This document shows, in pieces, positions 22,061-33,908 of a DNA stretch of 64,000 nucleotides. Position numbers and translations under genes: made by a program. Position 1 is the stretch's first letter, and each line of letters opens with the position of its first letter. A model generated the notes under the pieces. The model saw only the letters and a list, made by a program, of their open reading frames with translations. It searched no databases and was not told the DNA's origin. Source of the stretch: Pollenia angustigena. Taxonomy: Eukaryota > Arthropoda > Insecta > Diptera > Polleniidae. Location: NCBI GenBank assembly GCA_930367215.1, contig OV884058.1, positions 220,018,208 to 220,082,207 on the forward strand, read 5' to 3'.

Positions 22061-22607
22061 CTGTCAAAAAAATCTGTCAAATAATTCACGAAGTGATTGG
22101 TGTTATTTTCATCATAATATTCGACTACAAAAAGTTACTCAAAATGGCGATTGTCTGCCAAAAAGTCGAGTATTTTATTAACTTCAGCTTCTGTAAATTT
22201 TTTTTGACCCCATTTCTTTTTTTTAATTCTTTTTTAATAACTTTTTTCATTGAACATATATTTAATATGAATTTTTTCTTTTTGAAAGATTAAATGAAAA
22301 AGAAATGTAACTCTAAAAAATAATTTTTAAAATCAGAGTTGTACAATTCAAGAGTTTATAAAAAGAGATGCAATTTTTCGTACTTTGTATAAAAAATTAG
22401 CAATTTTTTATGAATGGCAACATCATTTCGTTTGACGTTTAAAGCGGAAAATTACATCTTTTTATCCTGACTTTTTTACACTTGGTTATAGTCTGATAAA
22501 AATGTAACTTTTGGTGGAATTTTTTTTCTTGTGGTTGTTGTAACAAAAATTACATTTTTCCACTTTTCCATTTTTCCAACAAATAAAAAAACTGAAATGA
22601 ATACCCT
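21956..22607. mobile_element. TIR element J (652 bp)
   Basis: AGGGTATTCATTTCA at the left, TGAAATGAATACCCT at the right, TA on both sides (21954-21955, 22608-22609). Inverted similarity continues through GGAAAAGTGGAAAAA and AAAATTACA. A long T run is at about 22030-22054. No coding. TA targeting suggests the Tc1/mariner group. Confidence 0.8.
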
Positions 22608-22919
22608 TAATATTACTGTTGTCGTAAAAAAAATTGTATTTGAACAATGAATTTACACTTTGGGACAAAAGAAACAGACTTGTTGCTACAAATGCAAAAT
22701 GTTGTTGGGCACAAACCGAATGTTAATTCTATTTGAATTAAAATCAATTTCTTTTGGGATAACAGTCTTTTTTTTTTTTGTATGTAGGCTTCTAATTTTT
22801 TGGCAGGAATATTAAAACAAGCAAAACAAACCATAAGTGAAAAAAATCTGTTAGCAACTTTTGGTTTTATTCACAAAAATGGGAAAATTTTAATTTATTT
22901 AAGAATTTGATAAAACGCA

Positions 22920-23230
22920 ATATTTGTATGGGAGGCCCCCTAAGAAGTGGATATAAGCGCAAGTATGTCTCGAGAAAATGTTTAGGACAGAAATATAATG
23001 TATGACCATTATATCCCACTACGGTCGACTCCTGGGCATTTATGGGACTTTTTCTTCAATATATTCTAGTCTGCATTGAACATTTTGTATGGGAGCCAGC
23101 CCCCTTAAGGAATGGAGATAGTGGGTAGGTATGTTAGAAATAAATGACTGTGATGAAAGTGGTTTGGTCATACATTTGACCCATCTAGGGGCATCCTAGG
23201 CGCTGCAGGGGCCAAATTTAGGAATTTTAT
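22920..23230 (+). repeat. Repeat family R, copy 1
   Basis: Two diverged ~170-bp units, each with TTTGTATGGGAG and a CCCCCTAAG/CCCCCTTAAGG phrase, followed by GGGGCATCCTAGGCGCTGCA. The minus-strand counterpart is at 32740-33140. Confidence 0.75.
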
Positions 23231-23754
23231 TAAATATGACGATTTGCGAGGCGGCTTAGAAAAAAATTTTGCCGAATGTAGGGGTCGCCTTTTTACATTT
23301 TTCGTTATATCTTTGGCATTTAGAGTCCCATGTTATAGTATGATATACATATCAAAGTTTTTATCTCAAGAAGGCCAATGTTAAAATTTTATTTATTTTT
23401 ATTAAAAAAGCGTTATTCGTTACGGTTTTAGGCGTACTGAAGTGTTTTTCGAAGCCACCTTGTGAAAATACTTTTTATTAGGGGGTGTACGGCAGACTAT
23501 TTCTTTTTTTTTGCTTGAAGGTGGTATGCTCCAATGTCCCCAATACACACACAGGCTATTCGTGCCGTGGTCGTGCAAATTGTTAAGCAACAACAATAAT
23601 GCTAGTGATACGCGTTTTGCTAAAATTGTTTGCTTGATCGTTACTTTATCAATGTGAGAAAGACACTACACTATAAAGTACTGATACTGTTCATTCGGGA
23701 CAGTATATTAGATAGGCATTATTTAAACCGAAATTGAATGTATCCGCTTAGGCT
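23231..23754. other. Unassigned, continues R-like sequence
   Basis: No coding signal. The piece contains GGGGGTGTACGGCAGAC and an AATACACACACAGGC stretch, and no element ends were recognised. Confidence 0.4.
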
Positions 23755-24590
23755 ACACTACGTGACAAAATTTCAACACAGTCGGACCAAATGAATCTGG
23801 CAGCTAATCTTTATGTAAAATTGTCCGCTGAATCCGAATATGAAGTCAGAATTGTAAAAAGTAAAACAGTTTTTGAGATATTCCAAAATAACCGTTATTT
23901 GTGTTTTTAAAAAAGATGATGTGACTGAAATGCAAATATCTTCAAAAATTTTAAACGGATTATGTAATTCTTTCTTTCTAGTGAAAGGTTATAAAATTTC
24001 TAAAATAACCATGGATTGGATTGAAGATTGGTCAAGAAATGAAAGAGTTACAGGGGACAAAAATTTAAGATTCATTGAAAATTTTTTGATTTTGATCAAT
24101 TTTGTTCTTTTCAAGTTATTTTTTTAAAAATTTAAAAATTCTAATGTTTTATTGCATGCGAGATTTAATATGAACATTTTGAGCCTAACAAGACAAAGAT
24201 TGGTACAAAAATGACAAAGCTACAGAAGATTTAGTATGTTAACCCACATAGAAATTCAATAGTTTCAAGCAATTTTTAATATTTATTGTTACTAAAAATT
24301 TAGCTTTGTATATTTATTTGTTGTGTGTTAATGCAATTAATCTTCTGTAACTTTGTCTTTTTTGCACCGATCTGGTTCCTATTGGGCACAAAATGTTCGT
24401 ATTAAAATAGGCTATAATTTTATTTTTTGGATATTTGCATTTCAGTCACAGCATCTTTTTTAAAAACACAAATAACGGTTATTTTGGAATATCTTTTTGA
24501 CAATTCTGACTTCATATTCGGATTCAGCGGACAATTTTACATAAAGATTATGTGTCAAATTCATTTGGTCAAAAAATTGTCACGTAGTGT
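23755..24590. mobile_element. Element S with long (~180 bp) inverted repeats
   Basis: CACTACGTGACAAAATTT at the left, AAAATTGTCACGTAGTG at the right. Inverted similarity extends through GTCCGCTGAATCCGAATATG and AAAATAACCGTTATTTGTG. TA precedes the left end and TT follows the right. The 84-residue frame at 23873-24127 lies partly in the arm and is not a recognisable gene. Confidence 0.8.
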
Positions 24591-25480
24591 TATTTAAGTG
24601 AACTGTTAGAAAGTGACAAAAAGGTGCCGTTTAACCCTTTTCTAGGACATCGCCATGTTAAAGTTACTAGTCCCCTTCATATAAAGTGTGAAAACTAGAG
24701 CCGGTCCCCACCCCTTAACCCATGTCACGTGACAAGTTTGGTGTCAGTGTTTCCCTTTTCCTAGGATTAGCTTAATAACACTAAAAACGCAAAAATTACA
24801 TATGAAGAATACAAGCATGCCCAATCAGAGTGAAAGGAAATTCTAAGATGTAACAAACTATTTCACACTATCGTCTGTTGCGCGTTTTTTATCGTACACT
24901 TAAAATTAAAAGATTTTTCATTCATAAACTACATATCTACACCACATGAAGTGAAAAATTATTTCAACATGTCCAACGGCATTTTAAATTTCTATAAAAT
25001 ATTATTTTTGTGTAAACATGACATTAAAAGAAAAAATATATCTTAAACTACAATACAAAAAAAAAAAAAAAATATTAAAGTTATAAATATTTATAACAAA
25101 AATACAAAAGTATTTAGAATAATCGCACATTACAAAGGCAGAGATATAAAAGTTATGACTTGTTAAATTTAATAAATTTATTTGTTTTGCAAATAAAATA
25201 ACAAAAAAATGAAAAAAACAAAACAATAATCACACTCGTAATAATAATAAAACTCACGTATGTTCATAATTTAGACCACCAGACAGAAATATTGAAAACT
25301 ACTTGAAACCCCTGGCACGGCTACGGAAAAAAGAAATAAATTTTATGGAAATTATTAAGCGGCAATAGCAGCAACGACAGCAACAGCGACTGTGGCGATA
25401 AAATACAGGTGGTAACGTTGTACACTTCTCAATGCATTTTATTTAGATTGTTCCTGCCTGCCTGAATCGTTTCAAGTAAC
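24591..25480. other. AT-rich DNA with a small inverted relative of 4811-4870
   Basis: At 24630-24690 the complement reads TAACATGGCGATGTCCTAG, matching the sequence after family U copy 1. The rest is AT-rich and featureless. Confidence 0.5.
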
Positions 25481-25856
25481 TACACGCAGAGAAAACACTT
25501 TTTTTTAATTGGTCACCTTAAATAAAAATATTTTTTAACGAACATGTTTTCAACATATTAAGGTTAGTTTAAGCATATTATTATCACCAGGGGACTATAT
25601 TATGGTTGAATTGATCCTCCTTTAAGAAGCCAAAACCATATTGTAGATGCATCCGAACATGTTATGATTAATAGTGACAATTATTTTATAAACATTTTCC
25701 TTTTTTACGGGAGCAACATTTTTATGGTTTAAAAACATCTATAATATTATAAGTGACAAACATATTATTGTTCTTACATCTAAGCCACATCATGTTCGTT
25801 GGCAGCCACAATATAGCTGTGGTTACTTGATGGAGGCCCGATATAACTTTAAAATG

Positions 25857-26559
25857 CAGTGTTCGAAAATAAACAAAATATTATTTAACGTTCGGCTCAA
25901 ACATCCAGGAACGATATCTATTATTTTAGTGTTTGTGTAGACGAACACAACACATAATACCGTGCATAACTATTTTCAAGAAAGAGCCGAGCATTACATA
26001 TATAGTGTTCTGTTCTTCGTTAAAATACGGAACAATTGAAGCACAGCTGTTTTAAGTTTTAAGTTAGAAAATAAAAATTTTTCAGGAGAGCAAAAAAACG
26101 TCTTTTGACAGGCCGCATAAATATATAAAAATATATAAATATATAAAAATAATGATAGTAAAAACTTTAAAGCAAAAGACTTTTAAAACATTATTCCAAA
26201 CTGCAAAACCATTTCGGTTTCATCATTTTGTTAGTAACTTGCAATGTTCTTTCTTTGGCTGACACTTTGTACGCCCTTTTGAAGGCGTTTAGGTGCATAG
26301 TTTTGGTTGATTTGATGTTTAAACTGTGTAGGAGTGTTGGGTCAACGGTTATCTGCAAAAAAACAGTTTTTGCAAAATGTGGCGTTTACAACGTTATTCG
26401 CGGCTGTGCTACAATTGTAGTGATACTGTAGACAAACATTATATTTTAATGTTCTATAAAATTTCATTTTTACATTGATAAAGAAATGAACAAACAAACA
26501 AATTTAGCAGCGGCCGCAGCACGAACAGTTTGTGTGCGTATTGTGTATATGTTTTGTTT
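25857..26559. mobile_element. hAT MITE, family X, copy 3a (truncated)
   Basis: A left end CAGTGTTCGAAAATAAACA starts at 25857. The copy follows the long X variant (as at 40038) and stops after TATGTTTTGTTTGTG, where a new left end begins. It is interrupted at 26040-26410. Confidence 0.8.
26040..26410. mobile_element. 371-bp MITE within family X copy 3a
   Basis: AGCACAGCTG and CGGCTGTGCT termini, with flanks ACAATTGA and ACAATTGT (7 of 8). Uninterrupted X copies run through this point, confirming an insertion. hAT-like by duplication length, although the ends do not start with CAG. Confidence 0.75.
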
Positions 26560-27233
26560 GTGCTCGAAAATAAACAGAACATTTTCTTAGAGTTCGGCTC
26601 ACACAACCAGATACGATATCTATTTTTTAAGTGTTTGTGTAGACGAACCAATCCTTAATACCGTTCGCAACTATTTTCAAGAAAGAGCCGAACATTATAT
26701 ATTGTTCTGTTCTTCGTCAAGAAACAGAACAGTTATAGTGATACTGTATACAAACATTGTATTTTAATGTTCTATTTTTTACATTGATAAAGAAATGAAC
26801 AAACAAAAAATTTTAGCAACGACTACAGAATGAACAGCTTGTGTGTGTATATGTTTTGTTTGTGTAAAAATATTTTGCTGGCGTTTTGTTTTTTGTTCGT
26901 ATGTGTTTTTTGTTTTTATAAACAATGTTTGGTTTTTTTTTCCAGCCAAAAGGGCGCTAAGCACAGCAGAAACAAACGAGCATTAATGAGCTGAACCGAA
27001 CACAATGAAGTTCGTGTTTTTTTTTTAAAGAGCGAACGGAATTAAATGTTTTCATCATTTTGTCGAGTTGGATAAGAACGGTATTAATTTTGTGTTCGAA
27101 AGATGACGACAAGGAGGGAAACGTTTTTTTTATTTATGATTTACTACACAAACACTATTAGCGTTTGTGTTTTCCTCAAATCTACTGAACCGAACACTAA
27201 GGAGCGATGTTTAGTGTTTATATTCGAACACTG
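26560..27233. mobile_element. hAT MITE, family X, copy 3b
   Basis: A long X variant with a damaged left end (TGCTCGAAAATAAACAG) directly abutting 3a, and a right end TTCGAACACTG at 27233. It has the TTGATAAAGAAATGAACAAA block seen in the long variant only. Flanks of the dimer do not give a clean duplication. Confidence 0.8.
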
Positions 27234-27351
27234 ATTATATGGTTAACGTTAACATAAATATAGTTAAAGTAACCATAATATGTTAAAAATGTTGCGTTAA
27301 AATTTATTTTGTTCGAGGTGACCATATCGAAAATTGTGTTTTCTTTACGTG

Positions 27352-28789
27352 TACATATTTAGTAAAATTAATAATGATGATGATTCGAGTGGTGGTGTCG
27401 CTTACTGCTGTAGTTTTAACACCAAAACGTTGACGTTCTGTGACGCTCTGTCTTATAATCGAACACTAGATACAAATAAATAATGAACGTATGCAAGTGT
27501 AATGTATGGGTGATGAAAAAATTACACTAACAATAATTAAAATAACGATTTTAAATCAATCGTTTATCGTTGTTATGAATGTAAATGAACGAATGTAAGT
27601 AAATGAGTATAAGGTATGAATATGTAGGGGATAAATATAAGTTTTGTTATAATTATTATTAATAAACTACTGTAGGCATACATACAATTGTACATAAATA
27701 TGTATGTATGTAAGTATTATTCATTTGTATGAACATGGGTTCGTTCACTACACATATTTAAGAAGGCACGAGTATATTTATTGATGTTTAAACCGAATTG
27801 TATACAAACAGCTGCGCACAAAAGTTTTCGGATTTTCGGGGATTGGAAAACTTCTGCTTTTACGCATATGAATGTAAGATTGCTTTTGTAACATTAAAAC
27901 TCACAAGCAAAACGTAGGATTTTAATTACTTGTGCGATAACTTTTGCTCTTGACTGTATGAAATTATACATGAATTATAAATACTATACTGCGGTACTGT
28001 TACACTTCTAAATTCATGAGTATGACAAACAATAGTAATTTGCATTATATAATAATATAAAATTGTTTATTTGTATTAGGGTTTCTAATTTGGTAGACTT
28101 TTTCCGTCCCCGAGAAAATGTTAAGTATTTTATTTAATATGAAAAAATTATCAGATTTACGCTATTAATGACGTTACACTTGTCTCAAAAAAATATAAAA
28201 TTTTTTAGCCTTTAAACAAAAATGCATGGAGTATAAAGATTTTAACGCTCTTAATTCAAATCAGATTTCGTTTTTTTTCTATCGGGCTCTGATTTTTTTT
28301 ATGGGCTAGACTACTATTTCGCCTGGAAAAAGAGGTAATGCTGATACATTTTATCATAACTTGAAATCAAAAAGTTTTATTAATGTAACGCAAAAAAAAA
28401 AAAAAATTCTGAACAACTCAGAAACAGTTGAAAATATAACAAAATGTTAATAAGATGACTTAAAGGAAATATTATTCCTAATCGGCAAATCGTTCTCAAT
28501 CATAACCTCCTTTTTCTAGCGAAATATTATTCCAGCCCATAAATAAAATCAGAGCCCGATTAATAAAAAAACTGAAATCGAATTCAAATTTAGCGCGTTT
28601 AAATCTTTATGGCCCACATATTTAAATTTTAAGCCGATTTTTGCTGCAGACCAGTGTTATAAGTCGTTTTGTGCAATAAAATTTAGTTAAAAAGGAAATA
28701 CATTTATTTTTCCTTTTGTCAAAAAAATATTGGCATTGCCGACTATGGTTTTAGAAAAAAATTTGGCTAAAAATTAAGCACATTTAATT
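27352..28789. other. AT-rich DNA, no features supported
   Basis: Contains short ATGTATGTATG runs near 27700 and long A runs. The phrase CGGGCTCTGATTTTTTTTAT (28284-28303) has an inverted partner ATAAATAAAATCAGAGCCCG (about 28539-28558), a hint of an inverted repeat about 275 bp across. Confidence 0.5.
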
Positions 28790-29160
28790 CAAACTTATAA
28801 CTTTTATCGATATTGCTAACGACACATGGGCCGCGAACACTAGATGCAGGATCGTCAGACAATTGTGGACTCGCATTGATGACGGGCGTATATTGTCTCT
28901 AATACCGAGTACTAAATGGGACGTATCACTTTTGGTATCTGTTATCGCGGGACACTGGCATGGACGGGACACTGGCATGCATACGATCTGATGGCAAGAC
29001 AGCAGCTGCAATGACTAAAATGAGAAGATGGACCTAGGAAATCTCCTCTGCCACTTTCTCAAACTGGCGAACCTTCAACGATATGTATGACATCCCTGGC
29101 GTTTTACCGGAGTGCATTTTAAACTTCGTTAGAAGCTTGGTTTATCTTTACGGTGGGGGT
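28790..29160 (+). pseudogene. LINE C-terminal fragment, degenerate
   Basis: A GC-richer island in AT-rich DNA. The + frame gives DTWAANTRCRIVRQLWTR, then WDVSLLVSVIAGHWHGRDTG, followed by stops and a degenerate Cys-containing stretch. The LVS-I-GH pattern parallels the SVITGHWVIGTHA segment of the LINE tail at 20782-21793, so this is probably the same kind of C-terminus after the RNase H domain. The RNase H active-site blocks are missing. Several frame changes are needed to follow it past 29000. No target duplication was identified. The minus-strand frame here (28784-29011) is a shadow. Confidence 0.6.
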
Positions 29161-29648
29161 TCTGTCTAGTAAAACTAAATGGTATCACAATGGATCACTG
29201 GGTCTAATGGCAATTTTCTCAATGTATCGACAAATTGCCTGTTATTTAATGTCGGCATTAATTTGTTAAAAAAATAAACTGTCCCTAAACAATTTCGGTT
29301 TTCTCAACATTGTTTTCAGTTGGCAACACCTCTCAAAATACTTGTAAAAGTTGGGAATCAGCTGATTGAATTTATCTGTACGGCAAATAAATAATTGGGA
29401 GATGAGTGCCGGTTAGCTTTGCGGCAGAATAGAAGCAAATAGGACATTAAGAAAACCAAATTCCTATAACGTGCAGTTTTTCGTTGGGATCAAAGATAAT
29501 CAATCGCCTTATGAGAAAATTGCCATAAGTGTGTCAGATGAGTACTAACTGCTATTTCTGAAAGCTCTTTAGGGAACTTTAGTGTATAAAGTTTTGACAT
29601 ACAATTTCTTTTTAAGTTTTCCAAAAGTTTTTGAGTAAATTGTCTTAA
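29161..29648. other. Unassigned DNA
   Basis: Moderately AT-rich, no coding signal and no element ends identified. Confidence 0.4.
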
Positions 29649-30745
29649 CCCAATAAACCATAGAACGTTATGATAGCGAAAACGATATTATATTTTACGG
29701 CGTGTATAATAGTATATACTAATATTTAAAACGATATAGTTACGACATCATTTTATAAAAATATTTTTTTCCAATTTAAAAACAAACATTTGAAAAAAAC
29801 CTCAAATATTTTTAAACATAATAAATTATTTTAACAAAGAATAATATAAAAATTAAAAAAAAAAGTTTTTATTAAAATATGTATGCACATTGTGATCGAA
29901 TTATCCTATAAATATTACAAAAAACTGTGAGTATTAGCTATTATATTTTGAGAATGTTTCTTTCATTTTTAACATTTTTGTTGCAGAAAAATTTTAATAA
30001 CACTTCAAACAAAAATTTATTTATTGCGATATGATAAATCGCTAAGAACTGTAAGTAACTGTTTCTCTAAAAATAAATAAGGTGCTAATGATTGTCCTTA
30101 CCACGAATTTTAAACATAGATTTTTAAATGTTTATTTAAGGAAATGCCACGAGCAGGACAGAAAAGAACTACTGTTGAAATTTTACATAGAATCTTTGAA
30201 TAAAACCCCTGTTGAATCACCAAAACTATGTTGACAAGCATGTAATTCATAGTTATTGAGTTTTTATTATTTTAAAAGATTTTTCACATTGCTTTCACTA
30301 TTACATAAATTACATTAATGCATAAATTACCTCACGTTTTCTTAATATTGTAAAAATATATAACATTTTTGTTAATCTAGCTTTACTGATTTTATTGACG
30401 TTTTATAAATAATAAATATATTTAAAATATAAAAATTAAAAATATTTTTATTTTTAAGATGAAAATTTTACCTTGTTATTAGTTTCATATAATTTCATAA
30501 TCAGTATAATAAAACGATAGTTTTTCGAAAAATTTAAAAATGCGATTTCACTATCGTTATTATTGGAAATTATGATATCGAAAACGATATCATAATTTTA
30601 TGGAAAAACGATATTATAAGGAAAGGTACAATTTAGTCCGTAAAAACTATCGTTTTCGATTCGTAAACGATTATCACTTGTGATACTTTCTATCACCTAT
30701 ATGATATCATTTCGATATCGTTACAATATCGCTTGGTTTACTGGG
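29649..30745. mobile_element. PIF/Harbinger-like element M (1.1 kb)
   Basis: CCCAATAAACCATAG at the left and the complement CCCAGTAAACCAAGCG at the right, with TAA duplicated at 29646-29648 and 30746-30748. Both subterminal regions are rich in GAAAACGATAT and CGATATCG motifs. The interior is extremely AT-rich and non-coding. Confidence 0.75.
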
Positions 30746-31080
30746 TAATGAGTAAATTTTCAAGTTTTTTTTTGATAATTTCCTAAAATCCTATGACTTT
30801 TTTTCTAATAACGAAGGAAAATTGTATTCAGTTTAGTGTCATTTATTGTTAGAAAACCTAAAATTTAAGACGAATACTTCCCCTAGAAATTTACAAAATT
30901 TCGAAATATTAAGCAATATTTTTTCCGTGAATTTTAAGGACTTTTTCGCCATTATATTCTGACAAAGTTGGTGATTTATATGCGTTAAAAATCATCAGCT
31001 TTTATTTTTTTAAAGAAAAACTGCTTTTAATTGCGTTTACAAGTAGCCTGAGTATTTGGCTATATGGAGCCTGTACTTTA
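30746..31080. other. AT-rich DNA
   Basis: Nothing recognised. Confidence 0.5.
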
Positions 31081-32170
31081 GTCCTCGCTAGGGATCTACT
31101 GCAATTTAACTGCAGTACTTTTAATTTTAGCTATTAAAAAGCAGTAACATGCTGAGAGATCAGACAGCAAGTAACGGACAAAAATCAATTTATTGGGAAT
31201 TAGCCGCAACTACGGTTGTATTATCACAAGTCCAGGGCCTGTGGGGCTTGGTAGAAAGCGGGGCATTCACCCACAAGTTGGATGAACAATTCTATTGTCA
31301 ACAGCATAAGAAAAGTCTGCCGCAGATGGCAGCCCCATCACCAGACTAGTATGTTATGGATTAATAAACCAAATCGATTCACATCCTCAAAAACTCCGGG
31401 CTTGCATTTGACACGGGAGTCTTCTGGTTTCCTTGTTACTAGTTTAGACTCCAGTCAGCCACATTCGTCAAAAGAAAAGTCACTTTTAAGTTTTAGATGA
31501 GGTTAAGGTAATAGCTACACCCATGATCCCGAGCGTGCAACATCAAAACTTAAACGACTTGTGGGTTATTTGCCGGTACTCCCGCTGTGGAAGCAAACAC
31601 AGGTGGCAGTTTTATTACACAGCTGCCTTGAATAATACTAAGAAGTTGTAGCTATCAGACCTCTGCTAAAAATTAGCTTATTTTTAATAACAACAGCATG
31701 AATGAAGATCCGCCCTCAGGCTAAACTTTACTCTGGGCTTCGCGCGAAAATGTACAACTAATGCCCTTGTTATGGCTTAAAGCTCCACTCGGTTGCTTGT
31801 AATGGGATGTAAACGGTTGATGTTTTGTTAGCCGCACTAACACAGGGTTGTAAACAATTATACAAAGCTTAAATTTTTCAGAAGAACTAGAGTTGCGTTG
31901 AAAACCGTAATAGAGACAAGAAACAAGCCGCACGTGGGCCAACCTTTAACTTCGGAGACTAACTGGCCATTACCCGTCTGACCATTTAAAGCTCAAGCTA
32001 TTGGCTACACCATCTACAACGCTATGAGGAAGATCCATAGTACTCCCTTGGCGAAGTTAAGAATTTACAGTGGACTTCAAGGAAGTTTGTTGAACAATTA
32101 ACCTCATGATAGTGCCCCTCTTTAAGCCGTTTAAAGCTCCCGCTTTAAAGTCTGCCGTTTTAAGAGTTCT
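31081..32170. other. Less AT-rich unassigned region
   Basis: Base composition is visibly more balanced than around it. Frames up to about 73 codons exist on both strands (for example 31149-31349 + and 31721-31942 minus), but none has a recognisable motif and stops are scattered. Repeated AAGCTC/TTTAAAGCTC phrases occur. It could be a rearranged old transposon or a decayed host sequence. I cannot assign it. Confidence 0.4.
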
Positions 32171-32739
32171 TAACTTGAAAATAGATAAAACATCTGTTTC
32201 TAACAATATGTTAAATACGTTTAAAACGTAGATTAGATTACTGAAAAGTCATGGCCAACATTTACATACACACATGAAAAGTCATTGTTTTACCATTTTC
32301 AAATTAATTAGAGTATTTAAAATAGTATTTTCAATAGTTAAATGTATAGTATATTAAGTCAGTTGAGAACTATATTCATCACTTCTATATACACACGTAT
32401 TTGTTTGTGTATATGGAAGTATGTAGGAATAAAAATATGTGTTGAAAAAAGGGTATTTCTGTAGGAACATAACAGCGAAGACTATAAATTTTGAACTACA
32501 ACATTATTCCTCAGTTTTTGGGTTTATTAAATCTTGATAGAGCCAGATCTTTGCAGCGAATTCATGTTTGTTTACCTAAGTAATTTTTAAAGCTGAAAAA
32601 TATACAGTATTTCGACAGTAAATAAAAACATCTCTTAATGTTGTATGGACGAAGGTTAATACCACGCGTTGCATGCGTCGCATACATCTTAAAAAAAGGA
32701 CGTTTCCTAGTTAACGATAAAAACAATTTGTAATCTAGT
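32171..32739. other. AT-rich DNA
   Basis: Holds TATACACACG/GTGTATATGG phrases near 32390-32425. No coding signal. Confidence 0.4.
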
Positions 32740-33140
32740 TAGACGGGTCAAATATATAACCAACCCCACTTTATTTTTCATCTTCATCATTTATAAGGGG
32801 GCTCCCATACAAAAGGTTTAATACAGACAAGAAATATATTGAAGAAAAAGGGCGATAACTGCCAAGGAGTCGCACCTAGGCGGATAAAATGTAGTACCGA
32901 CCTACATCAGTTTTTCATTCCTAACATTTTCTAAAAACATACTTTGCATGTATCACCACCGCTCAAGGGTTCTCCCATACAAATATGGCGGCTTAACGAA
33001 ATTCTCGAAATTGGCCCCTGCAGCGCCTGGGATGCCCCTAGATGAGTCAAACAATGACCGATCCCACTTTATTTTTCATCCCAATCATTTATTTTTAACA
33101 TACCTACACGCTATCTCCATTCCTTAAGGGGACTCCCATG
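32740..33140 (-). repeat. Repeat family R, copy 2
   Basis: On the minus strand repeats TTTGTATGGGAG with a CCCTTGAGCGG/CCCCCTTATAAATG block and GGCGCTGCAGGGGCCAATTT, matching 22920-23230 with similar ~200-bp unit structure. A family F fragment starts at its right edge. Confidence 0.75.
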
Positions 33141-33500
33141 GATTATTTTTATTCTTGGCTGAGCTGGGGATCGAACTCGGGTTGAATTTACGTTTCGATA
33201 ATAACCACATTCTCATCATCAGAATTCTTTGCAGTTCTACCCTCTGCATCATTGCGGTGCCTGCCAGTCAAAAGTCAAACAACAATCTTTAACCAATGGT
33301 ACTGGTGGTTCGAAATTTGCTGTAATTAATTATCATTTTTCATTTAATTGTCATGTTTCTTCCTTTTCTTTTCTTCTGTTTTTTCGTACTCTACCTGAGT
33401 ACATTAGTTTAGTATGTTTTTTTGTCCACATTCGTCGACATTTTATTTGTACAACTTGACGTACAAATGTAAACATATAGAATATGGGACAAGAATAAAA
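33141..33500 (+). repeat. Family F fragment, diverged
   Basis: Carries GGGGATCGAACTCGGGTTG (tRNA-like box on minus), then CAGTCAAAAGTCAAACAAC, GAAATTTGCT, CTTCTGTTTTTTCGTACT and ACAACTTGACGTACAAATGT in the same order as in full F units at 44960-45577. Confidence 0.7.
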
Positions 33501-33908
33501 GTTATCAATAAACTTTCATTAATTTAATATGGTAAAATTCCTTTCTTTAGTAAGTAATTTAATGAAAATTAAATTTGATGAACTCAAATTTAAAATTTTT
33601 GTTAAGAACCTATTGAAAAACCCTTTATGTGAGTATGAACATTAAAAAACACTGCTTACATAAGTAGATATGTATGGGTGTATGTATGTACAAAACTGAA
33701 TGCAAGTGCACACCACCGTTGCATTTTTAATTATACACCAAACGAATGTAATCGGTAGGTAAAGTCAAATATACTCTTATCCATACGTATGCACAATATA
33801 CAATATATGTATATAATGTAGATACATGTGTACATATATGAATAAATAGTATGTATGTAATGTACTACATTTAAGGCATATTCAACATTTTACATATGTA
33901 TGTACATA
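33501..33908. other. AT-rich DNA with ATGT/TATG simple repeats
   Basis: Short TATGTATGTAC-type tracts at 33660-33910. No gene. Confidence 0.6.

Larger units (their letters stand above)
20605..22787. mobile_element. TIR element K, interrupted by a LINE and element J
   Basis: CTACACACAAAAAAAAAT at the left and the complement CTACATACAAAAAAAAAA at the right bracket the region. Phrases such as TTGTTGC and GTTGTCG recur in its AT-rich body. The TTAACAGCTAAATTATTTG host sequence is restored when the LINE is removed. Target duplication is not certain. Confidence 0.55.
25483..27351. mobile_element. TIR element I, enclosing family X copies
   Basis: TACACGCAGAGAAAACAC at the left, and the complement of the right end reads TACACGTAAAGAAAACAC. 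Both are followed by a GGTCACCT motif. Between lie CATATTATGGTTG-type repeats and a dimer of family X. A related right end is at about 37975. Confidence 0.7.
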
